Shown: in pieces, positions 1-7,640 of the stretch
Position numbering within the stretch: the first letter of the stretch is position 1
Layout: every line of letters begins with the position of its first letter
DNA from: Bacteroidales bacterium
Lineage (GTDB): Bacteria; Bacteroidota; Bacteroidia; Bacteroidales; UBA932
Length of the DNA: 11,103 nt
NCBI GenBank assembly: GCA_016291185.1
Contig: JAEFAI010000048.1
Span: 1-11,103 of the forward strand
Direction: 5' to 3'
Made by a program: the position numbers and the translations under genes
Notes under the pieces: generated by a model
Told to the model about the DNA's origin: nothing
Database searches by the model: none
What the model saw: the letters and a program-made list of their open reading frames with translations, nothing else

Positions 1-13
1 ATCCTGGATCATT

Positions 14-1651
14 ATGAAAAAGTCACTTATTCTTGGCAACATCATCACGGTGGATAAAAAGCGCCCCCTTGCCAAGGCTGCATATGTAAAGGACGGCGTA
101 TTTGCCTATATAGGCAGCGCTGAGGAAGCAAGGAAGCTTGCCGGCGCAGATGCCCAGGTGCTGGATTACGGTGAAAACTTTATCTATCCCGGTTTCCTGG
201 AGTCCCACTGCCACCCGTATTTTGCCGGTGACCGCCTTGTGGGACAGGCAAACCTGGCACAAGTAGGGCTGGCCGATTATGCCAAATACCGCGAGATCAT
301 CAAGGACTTCATTGCCAAGAATCCAAATCGCTCCTTTTATGTGGCTGCCGGGTGGAATGAAACGGAGGAATACGTGAGCAAAGCGTATCTGGACGAAATC
401 TGCTCCGATAAGATCCTTATCATGCAAACCGGCGGCGGACATTCCATGCTGCTCAATTCGAAGGCGCTGGAATGGGCGGGTATCGATGCAGAATATGCCA
501 GGAAAGTGGGTTGCGCCCAGGTCCATGTAGACGAAAAGGGAGAACCGGACGGCTATATCTGCGAGACCCCGGTACTGCGGGTGTTGGATAATCTTCCGAA
601 GAGTATGGAGGACGCTAAGAAGTACCTTCTCGCCTGGCAGGATTTTGCCCTGAGCAACGGTTTTACCGGTGTGGCCGATGCAGGTATGGAACTGTTCTAC
701 CCGGAATGTGCCCAGGCCTTCCATGAATTGGAGGAAGAGGGCAAACTGAAACTGCGCACGTATGCGTATGCATTATCTCCCGACAACGTGGAAGACCCTA
801 AGGCGGAGGTTGCCCGTGCAGCTGAACTGCGCGCCAAATATGACAGCGACTATTTGCACATTGTGGGCATCAAATGCTTCCTGGATGGTGTTACGGAGGC
901 GCATACCGGCTGGCAGAACCAGGATTACGCCGACCAGCCGGGTTATCATGGCGTGGAACGTTTCAACAGTCACGACAAGATGGTGCAGCTCATCGTGGAG
1001 GCCGACAAGGAAGGGTTTGCCGTCCATTGCCACTCCGAAGGCGGTGGCGCCACACACTTTATGCTGGGCTGCATAGAGGACGCGATAAAGATTACCGGAG
1101 ACAAGAAGCAGAACAACGTGCTGGCGCACCTGCACTTTGTGACGGAAGAGGATATTCGCCGTATGGCGGAAACCGGCTCCATCCCTGCTGTGCCGCCGCT
1201 GTGGGTGGCCAAGATTCCGGCGGCCTTTGCCATGGAGTCCTCTTATGTAGGTGAAGAGCTGGCCAACAAAGCTTATCCGATCAAGTCCTTCTTTGACGCA
1301 GGCGCCAATGTGGTCTTCCATTCAGACTATCCTGTCTCGCCCATGATGAGCGTCAAATTGAGTTTCTATATGGCGGAGGCGCGCAATGTTCCGGAAGAAC
1401 TGTTCCCGGGCCTCGGAGCCATGCCACTGAATCCCTCCGAAGCCGTTACCCGCGAGCAGGCGCTTGAGGCTATGACCATCAACATTGCCCGGGTCTGGCA
1501 TCAGGAGCACCGCGTGGGTTCCATCGAATTTGGAAAGATAGCCAACATGACGGTGTTTGACTGCGATTTCCTCCATGACAGCCTGGACAAGGTGGCTGCG
1601 GCTAACATCATCGCTACCATCGTGGACGGAGAAGAGGCATTCAGGGCGTAA
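14..1651 (+). CDS. YtcJ-type metal-dependent amidohydrolase (amidohydrolase family 3)
   Basis: The 545-residue protein is a hydrolase of the amidohydrolase superfamily, AepA/YtcJ branch. Members hydrolyse amide or related bonds with a metal centre in a TIM barrel; the substrate cannot be told from sequence. Visible landmarks are the N-terminal beta-sandwich start (ILGNIITVDK), the HxH metal motif HCH at 65-67 after PGFLESH, GIKCFLDG with Lys287, VHCHSEGG (His338 and His340), LAHLHFVT (His372 and His374), and FHSDYP with Asp438, which matches the usual catalytic Asp. The C-terminus returns to the sandwich (VGSIEFGKIANMTVFD). There is no signal peptide, so it is probably cytoplasmic. The ATG at 14 begins the expected family N-terminus and has no clear Shine-Dalgarno sequence; only 13 bases precede it, so its promoter lies outside the window. 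The carboxylesterase follows after 31 bp, suggesting an operon. The family call is firm and the substrate is unknown. Confidence 0.93.
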   Translation: MKKSLILGNIITVDKKRPLAKAAYVKDGVFAYIGSAEEARKLAGADAQVLDYGENFIYPGFLESHCHPYFAGDRLVGQANLAQVGLADYAKYREIIKDFIAKNPNRSFYVAAGWNETEEYVSKAYLDEICSDKILIMQTGGGHSMLLNSKALEWAGIDAEYARKVGCAQVHVDEKGEPDGYICETPVLRVLDNLPKSMEDAKKYLLAWQDFALSNGFTGVADAGMELFYPECAQAFHELEEEGKLKLRTYAYALSPDNVEDPKAEVARAAELRAKYDSDYLHIVGIKCFLDGVTEAHTGWQNQDYADQPGYHGVERFNSHDKMVQLIVEADKEGFAVHCHSEGGGATHFMLGCIEDAIKITGDKKQNNVLAHLHFVTEEDIRRMAETGSIPAVPPLWVAKIPAAFAMESSYVGEELANKAYPIKSFFDAGANVVFHSDYPVSPMMSVKLSFYMAEARNVPEELFPGLGAMPLNPSEAVTREQALEAMTINIARVWHQEHRVGSIEFGKIANMTVFDCDFLHDSLDKVAAANIIATIVDGEEAFRA

Positions 1652-1682
1652 TTCCTATACAATATAACGGAGAATTCAATTC

Positions 1683-3233
1683 ATGAAACAAGACAATACA
1701 AAACTGGCCGTCAAATGCAATAACGGTACTTTCGTCGGCAAGGAGACGGACGAGTTGATTATCTGGAAAGGCATCCCCTACGCAACGCAGCCGGTGGGGA
1801 AGCTCCGTTGGAAGAAGGCCCTCCCGGCCGCCGACGATGACGGCGTGTACGACGCCACCAGGCCCGGCCACGTGCCCATCGGCCCCGCGAACGACTCGGA
1901 GGGAGCGGCGGAGTTCGGCGAGGACTGCCTCGTTCTGAACATCTATGCCAATACCCGCTGCACGGACAGCAGGAAGCCGGTTATGGTGTGGATCCACGGC
2001 GGCGGGTTCTGTGCAGAATCCCAGGCTTCGCCCCTGTATAACCTGGCCAATATCTCCAAACAGTGCCCCGACATCCTGTTCGTGTCCATCGACTACCGCC
2101 TGGGCTTTTTGGGATTTATGAACTTCGAGCGGGTCCCGGGCGGAGAAAACTTCACGGAGGCCGGTAACCTGGGCCTGCTGGACCAGCTGGAGGCCCTCAG
2201 GTGGGTTCAGAAAAACATTTCCGGGTTCGGAGGAGATCCGGATAACGTGACCATTTTCGGCGAGTCGGCAGGATCTGCCAGCGTCACGTTCCTCCCGCTC
2301 ATCGAAGGAAGCGAAGGGCTCTTCAAGAGAATTATCGCCCAGAGTGCCAACATCGCTTACACCGATACGATGGAACACGGCATCCACGTCACGCAGAACT
2401 TCCTGACCGCGACGGGCTGCCAGACCATGGACGAGCTGATGGCGCTCACCACCGAGCAGCTCATTGAGGCCTATCAGGTGGCATTTATGATTGACAAGAA
2501 CAGCCTGCTGGGCGGTGCCAACTTCCCGCTTCTGGACGGTGTCACGCTACCCGAGGACCGTGCAGATCTGTACAAGATGTGGGGGGACGAGAAGCGGGCC
2601 AAACTTGATCTGATAATCGGGTCTACCCTTGACGAAATCAGGTACTTCGTCCCGTACGAAGGCGGCGAGGAAGGCTTCCTGAATACGCTCAGGTGGATCG
2701 CGAAGCGGGATCGCGCGCTGCTGAACGACCGGGAAAAGGCTATGTTCGACGAGTTTATGGCCACGATGGCAGACGAAAGTGAAGGGAAGAGGCTGGAGCA
2801 GTACTGCAACGATATCAACTTCCGGGCGGGCAACACCGATATGGCCATCCGGCACGCCGCTGCCGGCGGAAACACCTATATGTATTTCATCAAGAAGCCG
2901 GTGACGACCCCTGAGCTTGGCACGATACACGCGGCCGAGCTTCCGTATCTGTTTGACAATCCCATTCCGGATCCGATGGGAAGCGGAAAGATTGTCTCGG
3001 ACGAAGACTGTGGGTTCCGCCACGTCATCAAGGAGATGTGGGCCAACTTCGCCCGGACGGGCAACCCCTCCACCGGCAAATACCAGTGGAAGAAGTTCTC
3101 CGGTGACGACCGCCAGACGATGGTCTTTGGCGACACCATCGGCATGCAGAAGGACATCTTCGGCAGGCGTGAGGACCTGATGATGTCCTGGGCGGAGCGC
3201 CTGGGGAACGGGTCGTCCAAGAGAGTCTGCTAA
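1683..3233 (+). CDS. Type-B carboxylesterase (alpha/beta hydrolase, pnbA-like)
   Basis: This 516-residue serine esterase belongs to the carboxylesterase type B family and hydrolyses carboxylic esters. The full catalytic set is visible: oxyanion-hole motif WIHGGGFC at 103-110, nucleophile elbow GESAG at 193-197 with Ser195, acid Glu318 in GSTLDEIRYF, and His416 in GTIHAAELPYLF. The N-terminal FVGKETDELIIWKGIPYATQPVGKLRW and EDCLVLNIY are also family hallmarks. Length fits the family (about 500). Unlike many family members it has no signal peptide, so it should act in the cytoplasm. The ATG at 1683 is preceded by GGAG at 1669-1672, ten bases away, a Shine-Dalgarno-like sequence that is uncommon in this order. 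It sits 31 bp after the amidohydrolase and is probably co-transcribed with it. Substrate unknown. Confidence 0.94.
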   Translation: MKQDNTKLAVKCNNGTFVGKETDELIIWKGIPYATQPVGKLRWKKALPAADDDGVYDATRPGHVPIGPANDSEGAAEFGEDCLVLNIYANTRCTDSRKPVMVWIHGGGFCAESQASPLYNLANISKQCPDILFVSIDYRLGFLGFMNFERVPGGENFTEAGNLGLLDQLEALRWVQKNISGFGGDPDNVTIFGESAGSASVTFLPLIEGSEGLFKRIIAQSANIAYTDTMEHGIHVTQNFLTATGCQTMDELMALTTEQLIEAYQVAFMIDKNSLLGGANFPLLDGVTLPEDRADLYKMWGDEKRAKLDLIIGSTLDEIRYFVPYEGGEEGFLNTLRWIAKRDRALLNDREKAMFDEFMATMADESEGKRLEQYCNDINFRAGNTDMAIRHAAAGGNTYMYFIKKPVTTPELGTIHAAELPYLFDNPIPDPMGSGKIVSDEDCGFRHVIKEMWANFARTGNPSTGKYQWKKFSGDDRQTMVFGDTIGMQKDIFGRREDLMMSWAERLGNGSSKRVC

Positions 3234-3248
3234 CGAGAACAGGGTGGC

Positions 3249-3399
3249 ATGAAAGAGATCACTATCCGCGGTCATCAGTTTGCTGGACCCCCAGGATGGT
3301 GTTGTGGATGCCATCGCAAGGGACCTCTGCGCCTTTTTCCATCAGGAATCCGTCCTGATAACCGAGAGCAAGGTTAGAGCTTACTTTATAAAAGAATAG
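3249..3399 (+). pseudogene. Possible small frameshifted gene, about 49 codons
   Basis: An ATG 15 bp after the esterase stop opens MKEITIR, then the frame turns to nonsense. If one G is dropped from the run at about 3268-3271, the reading continues as VISLLDPQDGVVDAIARDL, then CAFFHQESVLITESKVRAYF and IKE, stopping at the TAG at 3397-3399. The second part has a protein-like mix of residues with alternating hydrophobics, while the in-phase reading (rich in Gly, Cys and Pro) does not. I do not recognise the family. It may be a small accessory gene broken by a one-base insertion, or a sequencing or assembly error at a G/C run, or chance. No homology was tested. Confidence 0.35.
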
Positions 3400-3589
3400 C
3401 TGTCAGAATGACGATGGCCCTTTCCTATCTCTTTGCGGCCGTAAATCATAAACTCATCCTGACCGTCACCGTGGGCGATAAAGAGGGTTACGTCAGCGAA
3501 AGCCCGTTTGTGTATAAGCCGTAGTTTAGGAATCTGATATGAAAAGAGCAAGTTTTTGGAATAACTAACCAATTAATAACACAGCAGTC
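3400..3589. other. Non-coding stretch before the outer-membrane protein gene
   Basis: With the preceding suspected pseudogene this makes a 356-bp gap between intact genes. A 38-codon frame at 3408-3524 (plus) and a minus-strand frame ending at 3381-3383 both look faintly protein-like and overlap each other, so at most one could be a gene remnant; neither has a convincing start. The last 50 bases are AT-rich, as expected for a leader, and TAGTTTAG at 3522-3529 is a one-mismatch match to the Bacteroidetes -7 motif TAnnTTTG. No terminator hairpin is seen after the esterase. Confidence 0.4.
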
Positions 3590-4156
3590 ATGAAAAAAGT
3601 ATTTTTACTGGCCGTTGCGCTGATGATTTCAGCGATGGCTTATGCGCAGTTCAGCGTGCAGGTGGGTTATCAGATGAATTCGATGATGACCGAGATGGAT
3701 GGCGTGCGCGCAACACAGTATTACAACGGCGCTGCGGCGGCGGTGGATTATAACATCCCGTTAGTCGGCTCCCTCTCCGTTGCGCCGGGTCTGGGCGTCA
3801 ACTTTTTCTTTACCAACAAATACGGTGTCAAGTACAGAGAGTGCGATCTTTTCGCTCCCATCGACTTCAACCTCTGCCTCTCCGACAGAAGAGAATCCCG
3901 CCTTTTCCTTTTCGCCGGTCCGACTTTCTATTACGGTCTCTTCAGCAAGGATATCTCCACGAATCCGCATCACGACTACTACGATACGGAGTCCAAGCGA
4001 TTTGACATGTCCCTCGGTGGCGGTATCTGGTGTGACATCAGGGAATCATTCCGCGTGAAGCTCGGCTACAAATTCGGGCTATTGAATTGCAGCAAGGAAG
4101 CCGGCGTAACGGAAAGGAGCAACGTGCTGACGCTCGCAATCGGTTATCTATTCTAA
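3590..4156 (+). CDS. Small outer-membrane beta-barrel protein (porin-family / PorT-like)
   Basis: This 188-residue exported protein probably folds as an eight-stranded outer-membrane barrel. Residues 1-19 are a clear signal peptide (MKKVFLLAVALMISAMAYA), with signal peptidase I cleavage before Gln20. The mature part shows alternating polar/hydrophobic strands with aromatic girdles, such as FSVQVGYQMN, LSVAPGLGVNFFF, RLFLFAGPTFYYG, FDMSLGGGIWCDI, FRVKLGYKFG and the closing strand LTLAIGYLF. The C-terminal Phe is the classical BAM recognition residue. The overall shape fits the outer-membrane beta-barrel domain families common in Bacteroidales. The A-rich sequence before the ATG supports this start. 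It appears to be transcribed alone: 356 bp without an intact gene precede it and 160 bp separate it from the next gene. Function beyond barrel structure cannot be inferred. Confidence 0.85.
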   Translation: MKKVFLLAVALMISAMAYAQFSVQVGYQMNSMMTEMDGVRATQYYNGAAAAVDYNIPLVGSLSVAPGLGVNFFFTNKYGVKYRECDLFAPIDFNLCLSDRRESRLFLFAGPTFYYGLFSKDISTNPHHDYYDTESKRFDMSLGGGIWCDIRESFRVKLGYKFGLLNCSKEAGVTERSNVLTLAIGYLF

Positions 4157-4316
4157 CGGACTGATAGAATAGTTCATGACAGAATCGGTATATAAGCTCC
4201 CGGAGAGTTATTCCTTCAAATCCATTTGGAGGATAACGTTCCCCTTCGACCTCAAGATCCTGCCGGGCGCGCTGCCGCTGCGGCTGCCGAAGAAAAATAA
4301 ACGAACGAAATTGGGA

Positions 4317-5177
4317 ATGAGCGAATACAGAAGTATCGACATCAGCGTCTGGACCAAGGTTGGCGAGGGCGGTAACGGAAGTGTTTACGTGAATCCGTCC
4401 GAGCCGGACGTGGTCCTGAAGGTCAACCGGGCGGGGCTCAATACGGAGGCGTTTGTCCGACACGAGTTCGCGGTGTCCAAGGCCGTGGAAGGCCTTGGAC
4501 TCCCGACGCCCCGGATGCTTGAAATGGTCCGCGTGGCGGGCGCATTCGGTACCCTCTCCGAGCGCATCAAAAACAAGAAATCCCTCTCGCGCCTCTGCGC
4601 TGACGCGCCCGAGCGCACGGAAGAGATGGCGCGGGTGCTGTGCGAGCAGTTCAAAACCCTGTCCACGACGCCCTGCAACGCCGATTTCTTCCCCAACCGG
4701 AAGGAGCAGCTGCTGCGCGCGGTGGACAAGGTGCGCTTCGTCGGGAAGAGGAACCGCGGGATCCTGCGGGCCTTCGCTGAGACCATCCCGGAGGCCACGA
4801 CCTGCAGCCACGGCGACCTCAATATGGGCAACCTGGTCAGCTCGGACGGGCAGTATCTCTGGATCGACCTGGACCGCTTCGGCTATGGGATCCCGCTGTT
4901 CGATCTCGGCCACCTGTACCAGATCTGCCACGACTATGCTTCGATGAAGCAGGTCCAGGACATCTTCCACATGGGCGAGGAGCAGTTGCACCGCTTCTGG
5001 GATGCTTTTGCCAAGGCCTACACCGGCCAGGAAGACCACAGCGAATTCGACCGGCAGGCCGCGCGCTTCGCCTGCCTGGACCTGGTGGTCCGCCGCGAAT
5101 TCACGCCGCCCCGGCTGGCGGAAGAACTCTTTTTCTCCGTCATGATACGGCGTTCAATCAAGAATTATTACCTTTAG
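4317..5177 (+). CDS. APH-fold kinase-like protein (TIGR02172-like family)
   Basis: This is a protein of 286 residues with the protein-kinase/aminoglycoside-phosphotransferase fold. It has a glycine-rich nucleotide loop (VGEGGNGSVYV, about 15-25), a candidate ATP-anchoring Lys35 in VVLKVN, the catalytic HGDLNMGN (His165, Asp167, Asn172), and metal-binding WIDLDRF (Asp184/Asp186). It resembles the Fibrobacter paralogous family TIGR02172, often found in Bacteroidales; its substrate is unknown. An antibiotic-resistance role should not be assumed. I chose the ATG at 4317, which begins MSEYRSIDIS directly before the kinase core and follows an A-rich leader. An in-frame ATG at 4176 would add 47 residues (MTESVYKLPESYSF onward) that look unlike a family N-terminus, so 4157-4316 is probably leader. 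The phosphatase begins 10 bp after the stop, indicating one transcript. Cytoplasmic, no signal peptide. Confidence 0.83.
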   Translation: MSEYRSIDISVWTKVGEGGNGSVYVNPSEPDVVLKVNRAGLNTEAFVRHEFAVSKAVEGLGLPTPRMLEMVRVAGAFGTLSERIKNKKSLSRLCADAPERTEEMARVLCEQFKTLSTTPCNADFFPNRKEQLLRAVDKVRFVGKRNRGILRAFAETIPEATTCSHGDLNMGNLVSSDGQYLWIDLDRFGYGIPLFDLGHLYQICHDYASMKQVQDIFHMGEEQLHRFWDAFAKAYTGQEDHSEFDRQAARFACLDLVVRREFTPPRLAEELFFSVMIRRSIKNYYL

Positions 5178-5187
5178 CTTTTGGTTT

Positions 5188-6066
5188 ATGCTCCATGTCA
5201 GCAGATTATTGATTCCGATGGGTTTGTTCGTTTCTACGGTCGTTTCTGCGCAGCAGTTTCTCCCGGTCCGGGGCATCGTCAACGCCCGGGACCTGGGCGG
5301 CTACGTCATGCAGGACGGGCGGACCGTCCGGGACGGTCTGCTCCTTCGCTCCGCGCACCTGGCGGAGGCCACGGATGCGGACCTGCAGTACCTTTCGAAG
5401 CTCCCGACCGGCACGGTCATCGATATGCGGAAGGAGGGCGAGAAGAAGGGGAAAGTGAACCGGACGGTTCCGGGGGCGAAGTATGTTCCGCTTCAGATCG
5501 ATGCTACGGGCAATGTCGCCGCCGGCATGACGGAGAAAGAGAAAAAGAAATTCATCGGCCACAAGAAGTTCGATGTCAAGAAGATCATCGTTGCCGCCGC
5601 TTTCAACAAGAAGGCGCAGGCTGTGGCCCGGGAGATGTATCCCATTCTGCTCTTCAACCCGGAGAGCCAGGTGCAGTTCGCCGCTTTCTTTCGTCACGTG
5701 CTGGCTACGGAGCACGGCGCCGTGCTCTATCACTGCACGCAGGGGAAGGACCGTACCGGCATCGCGTCCGCGCTGCTCCTGGCGGCCCTCGGTGCCGACC
5801 AGGAAACCATCGTGGCGGACTTTGATGCCACGAACAAGGTCTATGAGGCGGACGTAAAGAAGTACACCCGTCGGGTTCGCTTTTGGGGCGGCAAGGAGGA
5901 GCAGGTGGCAGTGGTCAAGGCCTTCCTGGGCTGCAACACCGACAACTTCATCCAGGCGTTGGCCCGGATCGACCGGGAATACGGCTCCCTGGACGCCTAC
6001 CTCCATGGCCCGATGGGCCTTACCGACGAGGACATCCAGACCCTTCGCGCGCGTTATCTCAGATAA
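5188..6066 (+). CDS. Secreted tyrosine-protein phosphatase (Y_phosphatase3 family)
   Basis: This 292-residue protein belongs to the tyrosine/phosphoinositide phosphatase family PF13350 (IphP/LipA type), which dephosphorylates phosphotyrosine or related phosphoesters through a cysteine thiol-phosphate intermediate. The active-site loop HCTQGKDRTG spans about 182-191, with nucleophile Cys183 and phosphate-binding Arg189. The family signature ARDLGGY lies at 33-39, and VIDMRKEGE near 77-85 matches the usual DLR motif region. Residues 1 to about 21 (MLHVSRLLIPMGLFVSTVVSA) form a signal peptide, so the enzyme should act in the periplasm or outside the cell. The stretch 110-165 is lysine-rich and less conserved. 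It follows the kinase-like gene by 10 bp and is probably co-transcribed. Since one is exported and the other not, a matched kinase/phosphatase pair is not implied. Confidence 0.9.
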   Translation: MLHVSRLLIPMGLFVSTVVSAQQFLPVRGIVNARDLGGYVMQDGRTVRDGLLLRSAHLAEATDADLQYLSKLPTGTVIDMRKEGEKKGKVNRTVPGAKYVPLQIDATGNVAAGMTEKEKKKFIGHKKFDVKKIIVAAAFNKKAQAVAREMYPILLFNPESQVQFAAFFRHVLATEHGAVLYHCTQGKDRTGIASALLLAALGADQETIVADFDATNKVYEADVKKYTRRVRFWGGKEEQVAVVKAFLGCNTDNFIQALARIDREYGSLDAYLHGPMGLTDEDIQTLRARYLR

Positions 6067-6072
6067 TTTGCG

Positions 6073-6080
6073 TACCTTCG
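6073..6080 (+). promoter_or_regulatory. Possible -7 promoter element before the Nif3-like gene
   Basis: TACCTTCG is a one-mismatch match to the Bacteroidetes -7 consensus TAnnTTTG and lies in the only AT-richer gap of this gene cluster, 22 bp before the ATG at 6103. No good -33 TTTG is seen about 20 bp upstream. It may give the Nif3-thioesterase pair its own transcript. Short motif, so weak evidence. Confidence 0.3.
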
Positions 6081-6102
6081 CGGTTGCAAAATCGTGAAGC
6101 GT

Positions 6103-6897
6103 ATGGCAAAACTGCGTGAAATCATCGCCGCGCTGGAGCGGCTCGCACCCCTGAAACTGCAGGACGAGTGGGACAACTCCGGTCTGCAGGTCGGCTTTCC
6201 GGATGCGGAGATCAGCCGCGTGCTGGTCTGCCTGGATATTACGGAAGCTATTGTAGAAGAGGCGGTTGCGAAGAAATGTAACTTGATTGTTTCGCACCAT
6301 CCGCTGCTCTTCAAACCCCTCCGGCAGGTTTCCGATTCCACCTACCAGCAGCGCTGCGTGGTCAAAGCCCTGGCGGGCGGCGTGTCCATCTACTCCGCCC
6401 ACACCAGTCTGGACAACGCCCCCGGCGGCGTGAACCACAAGATCGCTTCGCTGCTCGGCCTGCAGAACCTTCGCTGGCTTTCACCCCTGGACGGGGAGGA
6501 CGCCGGGGCGGGCCTGGTCGGCGAATTGCCGCAGCCGGAGCGCGATGCGGACTTCCTTGCCCGCGTGAAGTGCAGCTTCGGCGTGCAGTGCCTCCGCCAT
6601 TCCGCCCTCGACGGGCGGGAGATTCGGCGTGTAGCCCTGTGCGGCGGTGCCGGCGCCTTCCTGCTGCGCGATGCCATCCGCGCCGGCGCCGACTGCTACC
6701 TCAGCGGCGAATTCCATTATCACGATTATTTCGAGAACGGCGGCGTGCTCCTCGCGGAGCTCGGCCACTACCAGAGTGAACAATACACCCAGGACCTTCT
6801 GCAAGACTATCTGCAGACGAACTGTCCTGACGTTGAGGTCGTTAAGACGGACCTCGACACCAACCCGATTTGTTATGACGGATTACCTGAAAGATAA
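6103..6897 (+). CDS. Nif3/YbgI-like dinuclear metal centre protein
   Basis: This is a 264-residue member of the NIF3 family (PF01784), which forms toroidal hexamers with a two-metal centre in each subunit. Members are often annotated as GTP cyclohydrolase 1 type 2, but the physiological reaction is not settled. Metal ligands corresponding to those of E. coli YbgI are visible: His65 and His66 (VSHHPLLF), Asp104 (HTSLDNAPGG), His222 and Glu226 (LAELGHYQSEQY). The N-terminal DEWDNSGLQVG is a family hallmark. At 264 residues it is the short form, lacking the central PII-like insertion seen in the roughly 370-residue Gram-positive and many Bacteroidetes versions. I chose ATG at 6103 (MAKLREII); a GTG at 6094 would add only three residues. 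Its 3' end overlaps the thioesterase gene by 23 bp, implying coupled translation. Confidence 0.92.
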   Translation: MAKLREIIAALERLAPLKLQDEWDNSGLQVGFPDAEISRVLVCLDITEAIVEEAVAKKCNLIVSHHPLLFKPLRQVSDSTYQQRCVVKALAGGVSIYSAHTSLDNAPGGVNHKIASLLGLQNLRWLSPLDGEDAGAGLVGELPQPERDADFLARVKCSFGVQCLRHSALDGREIRRVALCGGAGAFLLRDAIRAGADCYLSGEFHYHDYFENGGVLLAELGHYQSEQYTQDLLQDYLQTNCPDVEVVKTDLDTNPICYDGLPER

Positions 6898-7627
6898 ATT
6901 CTACGAAGATTTTACGGCCACCTGCTACCAGGTGGATCGCCGGCATATCCTGCGCCCGGCAGCTTTTCTCGACCTGGCCCAGCACATGGCGGTCTATGGC
7001 GCGGACAAACTCAACTTTGGTGACGAGCAGCTCGGTCCCTACGGTTGCACCTGGGTGCTGGCCCGGCAGCACGTCCGCTTCGAGCGCCCGGTGCTGCACA
7101 AGGAATCCTGTAAGGTACTGACCTGGCACAAAGGCATGCAGGGGCTGTTCTTCATCCGTGACTATCAGATTCTGGGCGCGGACGGAAAGCCCGCTGTCAA
7201 CTCCACCAGCTCGTGGGTGGTGATGAACATCGAGGAGCGGCGGCTGGTCAGGCCCGATTTCCTGTCGGAGTTCACGTCGATGGATCCGCAGAGCAGCGAC
7301 TCTGCCATCGAAGCGCCCGCTGCCAAGGTGGCGGTGCCGCGCGGTGCGGAGCTGGAACTGCTCGGCACCCATACGGTCCGCTGGTCCGACATCGACTACA
7401 ACCAGCACGCGAACAACGTCAAGTACACCGTCTGGGCGATGGACGCCCTGCCGGAGGACCTCGTCAACGAAAAGATGGTTAAAGAACTGACCATCAACTT
7501 TAACCGCGAGGCCCGCCCCGGCGAGACTGTCGAGCTCTGGCACGCTCTCGACCCCGACGGCGCCCATATCATCGAAGGCAGGGTGGACGACCACCAGGTC
7601 TTCATCGAAAAACTGCTATTCGAATAG
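6875..7627 (+). CDS. Acyl-ACP thioesterase (FatA/FatB-like, double hotdog)
   Basis: This 250-residue protein belongs to the acyl-ACP thioesterase family (PF01643). Such enzymes hydrolyse acyl-ACP and release free fatty acids, setting the chain length that leaves fatty-acid synthesis. Two hotdog repeats can be traced: residues about 1-125 (FLDLAQHMAVYGADKL, then the strand block FFIRDYQI) and about 155-250. The catalytic segment WSDIDYNQHANNVKY (170-184) carries the conserved Asp, Asn and His of the family. The ATG at 6875 (MTDYLKDKFYEDF) matches the family N-terminus; the reading frame stays open further upstream, but that part lies inside the Nif3 gene. Cytoplasmic. The 23-bp overlap with Nif3 suggests translational coupling. 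Acyl-chain specificity cannot be told. A strong terminator hairpin begins about 20 bp after the stop. Confidence 0.92.
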   Translation: MTDYLKDKFYEDFTATCYQVDRRHILRPAAFLDLAQHMAVYGADKLNFGDEQLGPYGCTWVLARQHVRFERPVLHKESCKVLTWHKGMQGLFFIRDYQILGADGKPAVNSTSSWVVMNIEERRLVRPDFLSEFTSMDPQSSDSAIEAPAAKVAVPRGAELELLGTHTVRWSDIDYNQHANNVKYTVWAMDALPEDLVNEKMVKELTINFNREARPGETVELWHALDPDGAHIIEGRVDDHQVFIEKLLFE

Positions 7628-7640
7628 GATAGCCAATACG

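Noticed and set aside
3381..3572. A minus-strand frame of 63 codons with a plausible-looking C-terminal half (FIAHGDGQDEFMIYGRK)
   Set aside because: It overlaps an equally plausible plus-strand frame (3408-3524), has no family I recognise and no promoter, so I could not support it as a gene.
4038..5039. A 333-codon open frame on the minus strand
   Set aside because: Antisense to the kinase-like gene, whose HGD and Gly-rich motifs mark the true frame.
4317..5177. An aminoglycoside-resistance gene
   Set aside because: The APH fold is shared by many small-molecule kinases; the sequence resembles the TIGR02172-type family rather than known resistance enzymes, and there is no mobile-element context.
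5206..6438. A 410-codon open frame on the minus strand
   Set aside because: It lies opposite the phosphatase and Nif3 genes, both with intact catalytic or metal residues on the plus strand; no domain is recognisable in the antisense product.
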